From contig NZ_MAYH01000051.1 of NCBI RefSeq assembly GCF_001684975.1, positions 1 through 64,000 of the forward strand: a stretch of DNA of 64,000 bases. Direction: 5' to 3'. Within the stretch, counting starts at the first letter, position 1. Every line of letters begins with the position of its first letter. The notes under the pieces are model-generated. The model was not told where the DNA came from, searched no databases, and saw only the letters and a program-made list of their open reading frames with translations. Positions 26,699 to 34,710 of the stretch are shown here, in pieces. Both the position numbers and the translations under genes were made by a program. The stretch is from Chryseobacterium artocarpi (GTDB lineage Bacteria; Bacteroidota; Bacteroidia; Flavobacteriales; Weeksellaceae).

Positions 26699-27597
26699 AA
26701 ATATTCAGCTAATTTTTGTTCCAATGCATAATTACACGTATATGATAAGTTTGAAAACTGACCAATTGGATTGATTTCCAGGAAATAATATTTTTCTCCT
26801 CTTTTTATAAAATCTATAGAACCACAATTGATATCTAAAGACTTCATTAATAAGTTTATTTTTTCTTCTAAATATTTTGGAAGATCATACGGAACGTTTC
26901 TATTGGGCTTCTTTTTATTGTATTTTCTAAAGTCTGTTTTGGTTTGTTCATCATTCTGCGAGAAAATTGCCATAGACCAGCAATGGGAATTCAAATAAAA
27001 GGTTCTTATCTCAAAGTCTTTTTCAATTTTTTCTTGGAAAAAAGTGATGAAAAAATCTTGACTTTCGTGCTCTTCAACTAATGTTGTATACATAAACCCG
27101 CTGAAATCTTTTTTGATTTCATCCAAAGTCACATTTCCATTAATTGTTTTTAGAATGGTTTTATTGAGCTTAACCTGATTGGTGTTTTCTGCCAAAAAAT
27201 ATTCAGGGATGTCAAAGCCTAATTCTTTGGCTTTATCAAGAACAATAAGTTTGTTGATAAGTGATGTACTTTCTTTATTGATATGTCTTTTAGATTCAAG
27301 CGTTTTCTGTATATAATCTTCAAGCCAATATTGAGTTTCATTCATATGAAGAAAAATTGAAGGATTGCTGTATTTTAATCTATTGAAGTTTAAGCCACCT
27401 CTCCTGTACCAAACACTTTCTATTTCATCAATAAAAAATCTATTGCGGCTGCTTTCAATTAAGATTCTTTTGTTAATGGTTTTGATTTCAAATACTTCAT
27501 CTTCATGAACCCGGATAAATTTTTTCTTCAGAACCATCAAATGCCTGATTACTTCTATTGTAGCTGTTTCATTTTTTTGCGAGATAATAAGTATCAT
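26695..27597 (-). CDS. gwsG: Grasp-with-spasm ATP-grasp peptide ligase
   Basis: 300 residues. Pre-ATP-grasp region with WYRRGGLNFNRL, as in graspetide ligases (MvdC/MvdD type); a central ATP-grasp domain (LDKAKELGFDIPEYFLAENTNQ, residues 120-150); and the C-terminal FLEINPIGQFSNLSYTCNYALEQKLAEYL, where E and N of EINP bind magnesium. By family it activates Asp/Glu side chains with ATP to form ester or amide crosslinks with Ser/Thr/Lys in the precursor. It follows the DUF6624-like lipoprotein gene by 48 bases and overlaps the next short ORF. Confidence 0.9.
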   Translation of the reverse strand: MILIISQKNETATIEVIRHLMVLKKKFIRVHEDEVFEIKTINKRILIESSRNRFFIDEIESVWYRRGGLNFNRLKYSNPSIFLHMNETQYWLEDYIQKTLESKRHINKESTSLINKLIVLDKAKELGFDIPEYFLAENTNQVKLNKTILKTINGNVTLDEIKKDFSGFMYTTLVEEHESQDFFITFFQEKIEKDFEIRTFYLNSHCWSMAIFSQNDEQTKTDFRKYNKKKPNRNVPYDLPKYLEEKINLLMKSLDINCGSIDFIKRGEKYYFLEINPIGQFSNLSYTCNYALEQKLAEYL

Positions 27598-27645
27598 AAG
27601 TGTTTTTCTTAAAAAAAATAGGGTAAATTACAGATGATAGGTATA

Positions 27646-28536
27646 TTATCGTGTGATCTTCTTTTGAAAATCTTTGGTAATATTTGAAGACTTTTTTAAG
27701 CTTGGAAATCCGATAGCTTTCCGGTTTCTATTGATGCGTGCTGAGTCCGAAGCATTAAAATCAGCAGTAGAATAATGAGAGAACATTCCATAAATAGATT
27801 CAGAATTGTTAATATATTGATGTTTATCCACCATTTCAATATAATCTCTGGGAGTACATTCTCCGGATCTTACATACTCCAGCAACTTTATTTTAAAATA
27901 TTCATAGTTCTGAGAGCCTGCCATATGATTAAGCAGCACACCCATGGGCATAAATCTGCTATTATTCCCGGTTAGTCCGATTTTTTGTTTTGATGGATAT
28001 CCATAATTTTTAAATGTCCATAAGAGGAGATCTGCATTTTTTCTATCATTGATTTCAACTGCTGGTCCACGTCGTTCATTATATTGATCTCTTTCAAATG
28101 CAACACTGAAAGAGTCAATCAATTTTTTATTTAATCCTTTCTTCCATTCATTTACTTTCTGTTCTAAAGCCATACTATCAATACCATATTTTTTATAAAG
28201 CTTAAAAAATTCTGCATCTTCTCTTTTATATTTCCAGTATGGTGCTACCTGTGCTATTAATTTGTCCAGACTTTTATGCCCACCGAAGTTTTTATTATAT
28301 CGGTCAGCATATTTAATATAGTTTTCATATTCTTCTATTCTTTCATTTTGAACAGGGGAATATTTTCTAAATAGCCTTTTATACTTTTTAATTGTAGCCA
28401 GAGTATCCTTATTTACTCTATGAATACTGTCTATAGTATATACTTCGTGATAATATTCAATATAGTTTAGCTTTTTACTTTTACAGGAAAAGAAAAACAG
28501 CAGTATAAGCAGTATGACGTTTATTTTTATATTCAT
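27646..28536 (-). CDS. DUF6624-like lipoprotein in the RiPP operon
   Basis: 296 residues with a lipoprotein signal (MNIKINVILLILLFFFSC, Cys18). Charged helical middle. The C-terminal part (about 165-290) shows the order expected of DUF6624: ...TFKNYGYPSKQKIG, then MPMGVLLNHMAGSQNYEYFKIKLLEYVRSGECTPRDYIEMVDKHQY, SIYGMF, and INRNRKAIGFPSL. The match is from memory of the family pattern. Between precursor and gwsG, it is probably co-transcribed. A role in handling or tolerating the exported peptide is conceivable but unproven. DUF6624 function is not known to me. Confidence 0.6.
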   Translation of the reverse strand: MNIKINVILLILLFFFSCKSKKLNYIEYYHEVYTIDSIHRVNKDTLATIKKYKRLFRKYSPVQNERIEEYENYIKYADRYNKNFGGHKSLDKLIAQVAPYWKYKREDAEFFKLYKKYGIDSMALEQKVNEWKKGLNKKLIDSFSVAFERDQYNERRGPAVEINDRKNADLLLWTFKNYGYPSKQKIGLTGNNSRFMPMGVLLNHMAGSQNYEYFKIKLLEYVRSGECTPRDYIEMVDKHQYINNSESIYGMFSHYSTADFNASDSARINRNRKAIGFPSLKKSSNITKDFQKKITR

Positions 28537-28595
28537 GGTTGAATTTATATTCCTGTCTTATGAAAATAGGAGGGGATTGCCCCTCCTGTCATTTC

Positions 28596-28796
28596 TTAAT
28601 CAATTGTGAGCACAGCTACCTGTTTTCCATCAACACAAATTACAGTATCTCCTGAATTCCCTGGCTGACCATTAGATCCAGTTTCAGAAGTTGTTTTTTC
28701 GTTTGTGCTTCCTCCTCCAATAATACTTATTGTATTTGCTAACTTTTTGTTTTCCAAAGAAGAGGAATTACTCTTCATACCGATTAATTTTTTCAT
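28596..28796 (-). CDS. Grasp-with-spasm RiPP precursor peptide
   Basis: 66 residues. Leader MKKLIGMKSNSSSLENKKLANTISIIGGG has the double-glycine motif (Gly27-28) of C39-type processing and the Lys/Leu-rich start of the TIGR04149-type rSAM/RiPP precursors. The core (residues 30-66) is rich in Thr/Ser with acidic partners (STNEKTTSETG, PGNSGDTVICVDGKQ), as needed for side-chain crosslinking, and holds one Cys. The length, GG site and position just ahead of the maturation genes support the assignment. No exporter or peptidase gene is seen nearby. Confidence 0.85.
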   Translation of the reverse strand: MKKLIGMKSNSSSLENKKLANTISIIGGGSTNEKTTSETGSNGQPGNSGDTVICVDGKQVAVLTID

Positions 28797-28912
28797 TTTG
28801 ATAGTTTTTTAATTTTTAAAATTCGCTTACCATATAGACCCTGGTATTGGGTGAAAATTCTTAACGTTTATCCTGTACTGTACACATACAATTTAAAAGT
28901 ATAGAATTAGCT

Positions 28913-28926
28913 CATCAACGTTGATG
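28913..28926. repeat. Perfect 14-bp palindrome beside the -7 element
   Basis: CATCAACGTTGATG; adjacent to the predicted start site of the RiPP transcript. Operator candidate. Confidence 0.55.
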
Positions 28927-28930
28927 TTTT

Positions 28931-28938
28931 CAAAACTA
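28931..28938 (-). promoter_or_regulatory. -7 element of the RiPP operon
   Basis: Plus-strand CAAAACTA equals TAGTTTTG on the minus strand (TAnnTTTG). No clear -33 TTG at the usual distance; the second palindrome occupies that zone instead. Confidence 0.5.
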
Positions 28939-28950
28939 AAAAATAATACG

Positions 28951-28964
28951 TCACTTATAAGTGA
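28951..28964. repeat. Second perfect 14-bp palindrome
   Basis: TCACTTATAAGTGA, centred about 23 bases upstream of the -7 element on the minus strand, i.e. in the -33 region. Confidence 0.5.
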
Positions 28965-29182
28965 TAAATATTGTGAATTATATGTAGATTTTTTTATTGT
29001 TTTCAGTAGTTGATTATAGAATTTGTACAGAAAACTAATCGTGAAAAATGAAGAATTATTTAATCATGTAATCCGAATTTTCAATAGTATAAATCGATGT
29101 TTTGTAGAATAGAAGTAAAATATCAAATGAATACAATAAAAGTTAAAATTGCATTCTTTTGTACAAAAAAGGTACTTCTCCC

Positions 29183-29205
29183 AATTTGCATGAGAATTTG
29201 CATGA
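29183..29205. repeat. Tandem direct repeat, 11-mer with 12-base period
   Basis: AATTTGCATGA twice, one base apart, i.e. on nearly the same helical face. Possible regulator half-sites. Confidence 0.4.
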
Positions 29206-29300
29206 AATTTCAAAAATGAGTTGAAAAAATAGATCTCTTAAAATTGCTTAAGTGATTAAAAAAATAGATTTGTAATTTAAATATCTTGAAAATAAAAGAA

Positions 29301-31151
29301 TTACTCAGAAAATGCACTCTGAAAGAAAGTATCTAAAGCTGTATGTTCGTCCAGCCCAAATTTTTTTTTCAATCGGTACTTGGTCATTCTTACACTTTTG
29401 GGTTCTACGTTCAGGAGGTTGGCAATCTGCTTAGTATCCATTCCAAGGTAAAGGTAAGCACAGTATTTCAGGTCCAATGCAGTAAGTTTCTGTCGGGCTT
29501 TATCATTGATTTTCTTAAAGAAATCAGGATGTAGCTCCTGAATAGTGAATTTAATTTTTTCAAAATCATTATCCACACGGTTCTCCTCTTTTACAACCTG
29601 ATGAATATTGATGTCTGTATCAGAAAGCTTTGTCTGAAGCTGCTGAAGAACCTCATTTTTATGCTGAATATGAAGTTGGCTGGCTAAGACCTCACTTTGA
29701 AGTTTTTGCTGTTGTAACGTAAGCAATTCCTGCTCTGCTTTTAACCTTGCCTGTTCCTCTTCCTGTAGTTTTACCTGCATTTCTGCATCATGTTTTTCTG
29801 TATTCAGTTTTTTCTCTCTTTCTATAGAATATCGTAATTTGTAATGATAAGAGCGAAACATGAAAAATGCTCCGATCAATCCTATAATTCCCAACCCGAT
29901 ATAGAGAAGCTTTTCTTTCTTTAAACTGGATGTTTTTTCAGTTAAGACTTTCAGTTCAGCGTCTCTTTTCTGTGATTGAAATTGTGCTTCAAGCCTTTTT
30001 ACCGTTTCTGCCTGTCCTTCATTGTAAAGAATACTGTTATATTCAGTTACTTTTGCCTGATATTCATACGCTTTTTGATAGTTTTTTTGTCTTTCATACA
30101 ATTGAGCTAGGTCACTCACAACATTGATCATGACATGATAATAGACCGGAGTTTGAGTAAGCAGAAGTTGTTCGGCTTTTAAAAGATATTGTTCAGCCTG
30201 GGTTTCATTCTGATCACGGGTAGCAAGATTGCTTAGAATACCCAGAGCTCCTGCCTGAATATTTTGATTATAAGTAGTATGTTGAGTAAGAGTAAGAATT
30301 TCGTTGGTATTATTATGAATTTCTTTACGAATCTCCGGTGTGATGGTTGGGTAGCTTAAATAATAGTTATTGAGATTAAGCAAAGCCAATGACTGAGCGT
30401 GCGGAGAAACATGACCGGGAAACTGTTGATAGAGCGCAACTGCTTTTTTACACATTTCTATGACAGCATCAAGATCTTTAAGGTTCTTCGTTTTTTCATA
30501 TCGGAATGAATAGCAAACAGCCAGCGCAGAGTAAGCCGAGCTAAGCATGTTTTTATTTCCTGATTTTTGGGCAAGCTCTAATGCCTTTTGAGCATATTTT
30601 GTAGCATTTTCAGCATCATCCCGCTCTGAATGAATTCCATAAAGCAGGTAATTAAGTTTTGCATTCAACAGAATTTCTGTAGGAAGCTTTTCTACTTGAG
30701 GCAATATTTTTTGGATAAGCTTAATGGTGTTTTCAGATTCACCGAGCGTATTATTATAGTAGATGTTCAAATAATCAGCATAAAGAATGGCTGTTTTATC
30801 TTTGCTTTTTTGTGCTATAGCATTGGCTGCATCTATGATCGGAGGTACTTTATTATATTCCGTTTTGTTCAGTTTAATAATTCCGTCCTGTACTAATGCT
30901 TTTACTTCTTCCGTATTGTTATGTTCATTTTTTGCAAGCTTTAATTGCTGTTGGATATATTTTTCTGCAGTAGGATACTGATCACTTACTCTGTAGTATT
31001 CTGTAAGGTCATTATAAATTTTAAACTTTTCTGCTACCGAAGTATTGTCTTTGTTCAACTGATTTTTAAGGTTATCAATAAAGGAATTCTGAGCTGGACA
31101 AAGAATGCTGATAAAAATTATTAAGTATAAAAAAGAGTACTTCAGTTTCAT
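29301..31151 (-). CDS. TPR-repeat membrane regulator with C-terminal LuxR-type HTH
   Basis: About 616 residues from the MKLKYSFLYLIIFISILCPAQ signal sequence (an ATG at 31166 adds five). Then tetratricopeptide-like helices (about 40-400, with repeats such as AEKYIQQQLKLAKNEHNN, ATKYAQKALELAQKSGN), one transmembrane helix (LLYIGLGIIGLIGAFFMFRSY), a long coiled coil, and a C-terminal HTH (LTALDLKYCAYLYLGMDTKQIANLLNVEPKSVRMTKYRLKKKFGLDE). The periplasmic TPR sensor and cytoplasmic DNA-binding end make it a one-protein transmembrane regulator. It sits upstream of the RiPP precursor, separated by the palindromic region, and is the obvious candidate for its control. Confidence 0.85.
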   Translation of the reverse strand: MKLKYSFLYLIIFISILCPAQNSFIDNLKNQLNKDNTSVAEKFKIYNDLTEYYRVSDQYPTAEKYIQQQLKLAKNEHNNTEEVKALVQDGIIKLNKTEYNKVPPIIDAANAIAQKSKDKTAILYADYLNIYYNNTLGESENTIKLIQKILPQVEKLPTEILLNAKLNYLLYGIHSERDDAENATKYAQKALELAQKSGNKNMLSSAYSALAVCYSFRYEKTKNLKDLDAVIEMCKKAVALYQQFPGHVSPHAQSLALLNLNNYYLSYPTITPEIRKEIHNNTNEILTLTQHTTYNQNIQAGALGILSNLATRDQNETQAEQYLLKAEQLLLTQTPVYYHVMINVVSDLAQLYERQKNYQKAYEYQAKVTEYNSILYNEGQAETVKRLEAQFQSQKRDAELKVLTEKTSSLKKEKLLYIGLGIIGLIGAFFMFRSYHYKLRYSIEREKKLNTEKHDAEMQVKLQEEEQARLKAEQELLTLQQQKLQSEVLASQLHIQHKNEVLQQLQTKLSDTDINIHQVVKEENRVDNDFEKIKFTIQELHPDFFKKINDKARQKLTALDLKYCAYLYLGMDTKQIANLLNVEPKSVRMTKYRLKKKFGLDEHTALDTFFQSAFSE

Positions 31152-31390
31152 GAAGTGAAAGTACAAAAATTGTAGACACTTATCAATTGTCTGTTCAAAA
31201 AAACAAATTTGAAAATAATTTGTAAAGTGCTGTATTTTAAGCTGTTATTTTGTATTGTAGTCGTTTTGTAGTCACTTGTTTTTAGAGTTGAGGTTGTTTT
31301 GTAGTAATATAAAAAATAGAAGTTTTGTTTTTCTGTAGCAATTTTGTATCAGGAAAAAAATCAAAAATATTAATTAAAAAACTATTTATC
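31152..31390. promoter_or_regulatory. Divergent region with 33-base-period direct repeat
   Basis: Holds the promoters of the TPR regulator (minus) and DUF4870 gene (plus). GTTTTGTAGT appears at 31263-31272 and 31296-31305, about three helical turns apart; further TTGTAG-like pieces are scattered around. Confidence 0.35.
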
Positions 31391-31711
31391 ATGGACAACA
31401 AAACATTATCTATCGTATCATATATTACAGTGTTTGGGTGGATAATTTCCTATGTGTTGGGAAAAGACAAACCTAGCGGATTTTTGAAATATCACCTTAA
31501 GCAATCTTTAGGTTTAGTGATTTTTACAGCTCTTTTATCAATTGCTATTAGAATTGTACTCGCCGTTACCCATATGGAAGTATTTACCTTTTTCGGTGTT
31601 CTTCCATTAATATTATCCATTATTGGAATTATAAATGTAGCGAATGATGTGGAGAAACCTTTGCCTTTGATCGGGAAAATGTTTGAAGGTAAGTTTTCAT
31701 TTATCGGATAA
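31391..31711 (+). CDS. DUF4870 (Tic20-like) membrane protein
   Basis: 106 residues from ATG 31391 (an upstream in-frame extension to 31325 looks noncoding). Typical DUF4870: SIVSYITVFGWIISYVLGKDKPSGFLKYHLKQSLGLVIFTALLS and a second hydrophobic pair (MEVFTFFGVLPLILSIIGIINVANDVEKPLPLIG). Three or four helices, function unknown. First gene of a plus-strand run of small membrane and lipoproteins up to 35203. Confidence 0.85.
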   Translation: MDNKTLSIVSYITVFGWIISYVLGKDKPSGFLKYHLKQSLGLVIFTALLSIAIRIVLAVTHMEVFTFFGVLPLILSIIGIINVANDVEKPLPLIGKMFEGKFSFIG

Positions 31712-31732
31712 AAATAAATATAGGGGGCAGCT

Positions 31733-32206
31733 ATGGAAGGTGTTAAGCACTTAGAAAGAGAAGGTACAGATTACATAGTGAAACAGTATGTGTCTTTACA
31801 GCATTGTATTATGATGATTTGGGTATTGATTTCAATTATTGTGATCATCAGCACAAGCTATCTGAAAACAGGAATTATAATGTTTGTATTTTCTCTTCTG
31901 TTGACGATTGTTGCTTTTATGCCTCCCAGAGTTTCCTTTAATTTTATATCTAAAAACCTTACTGTTGCTAATAGAGGATTAAATCGCAGGAAATTTACAT
32001 ATGACCTTAATGATTTTGAAGGATTTGAACTACAGACAATACGTATTGCTATCATTCCTTTAGGGTGTTTTCTTTATGCAGATTTTAAGAATGTTTCACA
32101 TTTTAAACGTCCCGTAATATCCCAGTCTTTCAGTAAAAAGAAGATGCAGGAAATTATCAATGAACTTGAAGACCTTAAAAAACATAGTAAAAACACCAAA
32201 CATTAA
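31733..32206 (+). CDS. Two-helix membrane protein with a PH-like beta-rich C-terminus (paralogue 1)
   Basis: 157 residues. Two adjacent transmembrane helices (CIMMIWVLISIIVIISTSYL, TGIIMFVFSLLLTIVAFMPP) followed by beta-like strands beginning RVSFNFISKNLTVANRG. The same layout occurs in the proteins at 34231 and 34676. Such arrangements recall bacterial PH-domain or YdbT-like membrane proteins, but the match is structural guesswork. It begins 21 bases after the DUF4870 gene and is followed by the DUF3829 lipoprotein gene. Confidence 0.7.
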   Translation: MEGVKHLEREGTDYIVKQYVSLQHCIMMIWVLISIIVIISTSYLKTGIIMFVFSLLLTIVAFMPPRVSFNFISKNLTVANRGLNRRKFTYDLNDFEGFELQTIRIAIIPLGCFLYADFKNVSHFKRPVISQSFSKKKMQEIINELEDLKKHSKNTKH

Positions 32207-32216
32207 ATATTATATT

Positions 32217-33170
32217 ATGAAAAGACTATTGATTATTGCAGGAATGCTTATTCTGAGTTTGTCCGTAATCTCTTGTGACAAACTTGAGAAGATTAAAGAT
32301 AAATTATCACAGAAGAATACCAAGCAGGCAAATCCTTTCAGTGTTAATTCAGGAGATGAAACCAGAGATATTATCGCTTTTAATAATAAGGTGGTAAAGA
32401 TGGATGATGCCCACTCAGATTTCATTAAGAACTTTCAGAACTCATTGGAACAAATGGATGCTTATGTAAAGAATGTTGCTGCAAATCCACAGTTTTCCGG
32501 GATCCCTCCGATATTTACTCCAGTTGTTATGATGTGGGCAAATCAAGAGATCAAAGCTCCGGATGTCCTGGGAAAAGAATACCAGACTTCTGTAGATAAA
32601 ATGAAAGAGACCGCTTCACAATTACAGACCTTGAAAAAAGAACTGGAAGCTTATAAAGATGCAGAAGACTGGAAGGATGATAAAGGTAAAAAAGTAACGG
32701 AAATCAGCGAAAAGGCAAGTAAACTTATTCAGGAAAACAGAAAAGCGGCTGATGAACTATTTGCAAAGCTGGCACCAAGAGCAGAAAAGGCAGAAACAGA
32801 AGCTCTTAAAGATCATCCATTGAAAAAACAGATCCTTCAATCCAGAGAAACAATGGAATTTGCTCAGAAAATCATTGATGATTCTTATGATGTGAAAGAC
32901 CTTGATGCTTACAAACAGAAATTCGCCCAGCAATATGTACAAATGGAAAAACTGTATAAAAGAAATATGGACGAAAGTATTCCTTCATCCGAAAAACAAA
33001 AGGAAAGCAGCTATACGGCTTTTAATAATTCTGTAAATGACTTCCTTGGAAAAATGAGAATTGTACAGCGAAGTCTGAATGAAAATAATCAGGAAGTTAA
33101 CCGTGACCTTGATGATCTGGAGAGAGAAGCCGGATATATTCTCGACCGTTACAATTATTTTGTTGATTGA
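32217..33170 (+). CDS. DUF3829 (YiiG-like) lipoprotein
   Basis: 317 residues from ATG 32217, chosen because it gives a clean lipoprotein signal (MKRLLIIAGMLILSLSVISC, Cys20); a longer frame from 32160 overlaps the preceding gene. The mature part is almost all helical with charged coiled-coil segments (DEADEL-like KLIQENRKAADELFAKLAPRAEKAETEAL), matching the DUF3829 family in size and style. It is anchored on the periplasmic face, with unknown function. It is 10 bases after the preceding gene and 26 before the next, so an operon is likely. Confidence 0.75.
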   Translation: MKRLLIIAGMLILSLSVISCDKLEKIKDKLSQKNTKQANPFSVNSGDETRDIIAFNNKVVKMDDAHSDFIKNFQNSLEQMDAYVKNVAANPQFSGIPPIFTPVVMMWANQEIKAPDVLGKEYQTSVDKMKETASQLQTLKKELEAYKDAEDWKDDKGKKVTEISEKASKLIQENRKAADELFAKLAPRAEKAETEALKDHPLKKQILQSRETMEFAQKIIDDSYDVKDLDAYKQKFAQQYVQMEKLYKRNMDESIPSSEKQKESSYTAFNNSVNDFLGKMRIVQRSLNENNQEVNRDLDDLEREAGYILDRYNYFVD

Positions 33171-33196
33171 TTTATCTATAATTAAAATTTGACATT

Positions 33197-33373
33197 ATGA
33201 AAAAAATACTAGGAATTCTCCTGATCATTATCGGGTTCTGTTTGGTGGTAGTTATTAAAATAGGACCATCCAAAGAAACATCATGGTTGTTCAAATATGG
33301 AGAGCTGCCTCCTATACTCGCGGGAGCCGCCATTCTGATCCCCGGTATGATCATGTATAATAAAAACAGGTAG
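33197..33373 (+). CDS. 58-residue membrane protein
   Basis: A short ORF starting MKKILGILLIIIGFCLVVVIK, with a second hydrophobic stretch (PPILAGAAILIPGMIM) and a basic end (YNKNR). It fits tightly in the gap between the DUF3829 and DUF4303 genes in the same direction, 26 bases after the former. The hydrophobic pattern, good codon use and operon position support a real two-helix protein. Function unknown. Confidence 0.72.
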   Translation: MKKILGILLIIIGFCLVVVIKIGPSKETSWLFKYGELPPILAGAAILIPGMIMYNKNR

Positions 33374-33462
33374 CTATATTCATGAAACCGGCTACACTTT
33401 TGGAGAATATAATAAAGGGATAAAGGTAATTTTACCGCCCATTTTAAAAAAGAAAAAGAAGT

Positions 33463-33996
33463 ATGGATTTTGAAACGTTGAAACAGCAGATAGAAGCAGC
33501 GGCAAGAAAAGCTTTTTTAGAAATGTATGAAAAACACGGTGCTGAAGGAATTTACAGCTTTGCTTTATACAGTGATGAAGGAGCAATGACGGTATGTCCT
33601 TCTTCTAATACACAGGAAATGCTTAAAGAGGTAGATGAAGATGACACAATGTATTATAAATATGAGCCTGCAGAATGGACGTATGAAATGGAAGGTGCAG
33701 ATAAAGAATTTAATGACATCTGCACCGGTCTGAGAACAGAGCTTGAGAAAAATGATGAAGATGATGAATGGTTTCAGGGATTTCAGACTCAACTTTATGC
33801 AACCTGCATTGAAGTGCTTGAAAAACTTAAAAATGAGAACTTTTTCAAAAATATTATAGGAAAGGATATTTTCCTGATTTTCACCGTTTCGGATTATGAA
33901 TTTGAGAAGCAGGATCTGAAGAATATTATTATCAGGCTTAATGATAATGAATATAAAAGTGAATATCTGGATTGGATGGAAACCTGGGGCAATTAA
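33463..33996 (+). CDS. DUF4303 domain protein
   Basis: 177 residues, acidic, cytoplasmic. The opening LKQQIEAAARKAFLEMYEKHGAEGIYSFALYSDEGAMTVCPSSNTQEML and the later WFQGFQTQLYATCIEVLEKLKNENFF and FLIFTVSDYEFE agree with DUF4303. Function of the family is unknown; related folds are met in immunity-type proteins. It follows the small membrane gene by 89 bases. Confidence 0.75.
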   Translation: MDFETLKQQIEAAARKAFLEMYEKHGAEGIYSFALYSDEGAMTVCPSSNTQEMLKEVDEDDTMYYKYEPAEWTYEMEGADKEFNDICTGLRTELEKNDEDDEWFQGFQTQLYATCIEVLEKLKNENFFKNIIGKDIFLIFTVSDYEFEKQDLKNIIIRLNDNEYKSEYLDWMETWGN

Positions 33997-34034
33997 AAGG
34001 ATGTAAAATAAAAAAACACACTTAAATATATCGT

Positions 34035-34148
34035 ATGAAGCAGGATAAAATAATTGTCTCAGATACATCTTACAAGAGTGATAATACTCTTAATGTGATT
34101 TTTAACATTGGAAAAATTCATTGGACGAAAAATCAACAGATCATGTAA
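34035..34148 (+). CDS. Very short ORF of doubtful status
   Basis: 37 codons (MKQDKIIVSDTSYKSDNTLNV...). No family or signal peptide. Could be a decayed gene or chance; listed because it fills the gap between the DUF4303 gene and the next membrane gene in the same direction. Confidence 0.2.
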   Translation: MKQDKIIVSDTSYKSDNTLNVIFNIGKIHWTKNQQIM

Positions 34149-34230
34149 AAAGATTCAGTTATGGAAGATTTTAAAAAACTCAATATTAAATTTTTATAAA
34201 CCTAAATCAAATATATAAACCCAAATCTTT

Positions 34231-34710
34231 ATGAACTCATATAAATTTTACAAGCAGGAAGGAAACCAATATATTTTTAAAAATCAACCGGTATTTATCT
34301 CTGTTTTATGTCTTATTTTCTTAGTTATAGCGGCGCTGATCTTTAATAATGCAAGAACTGTAAGCCTTATTATGATTGCTGTTGTTATACTGATTGCAAT
34401 CAACTTCTTTACAAAGAAATTCATCATTGATATGGATCGGAAAACCATTACAGGAAAGCATACCATCTTTGTTCCGGAAAGAACATACGAGATAAAGGAT
34501 TTTACCAATTTTCATGTGTTGGCTACAAAATATATGGGCTTTATTACCACTAATGTTGCGTTGTCTATTTACTTTGAGGTAGATGGAAAAGAGAAGCAGC
34601 TTACTATTGGGCAGGCTCTTACACAAAGAGGAATACAGGAAATGGTAAATGAAACCGAAGATATTATGAAACTGAATGAGCAGAACAATGAATATCACAG
34701 ACCGTTATAA
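34231..34710 (+). CDS. Two-helix membrane protein with PH-like C-terminus (paralogue 2)
   Basis: 159 residues: short N-terminus YKFYKQEGNQYIFKN, two adjacent helices (PVFISVLCLIFLVIAALIF, VSLIMIAVVILIAINFFT), then KKFIIDMDRKTITGKHTIFVPERTYEIKDFTNF and more strands. It parallels the proteins at 31733 and 34676: helices followed by an F-I-x-D/K start of a beta domain and a basic/aromatic strand. The 3' end overlaps the next gene by 35 bases (or 23 if that starts at 34688). Function unknown. Confidence 0.7.
   Translation: MNSYKFYKQEGNQYIFKNQPVFISVLCLIFLVIAALIFNNARTVSLIMIAVVILIAINFFTKKFIIDMDRKTITGKHTIFVPERTYEIKDFTNFHVLATKYMGFITTNVALSIYFEVDGKEKQLTIGQALTQRGIQEMVNETEDIMKLNEQNNEYHRPL

Larger units (their letters stand above)
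28797..29300 (-). promoter_or_regulatory. Palindrome-rich control region of the RiPP operon
   Basis: 504 bases between the regulator's stop and the precursor start. A minus-strand -7 element TAGTTTTG lies at 28931-28938. It is flanked by perfect palindromes CATCAACGTTGATG (28913-28926) and TCACTTATAAGTGA (28951-28964); a third, TGTACTGTACA, is at 28874-28884. A tandem direct repeat AATTTGCATGA occurs at 29183-29193 and 29195-29205. No gene seen. The leader would be about 130 bases. Confidence 0.55.

Noticed and set aside
28797..29300. CRISPR array or riboswitch in the 500-base gap
   Set aside because: Repeats are only two or three and of different sequence; no spaced array or conserved aptamer pattern was seen.
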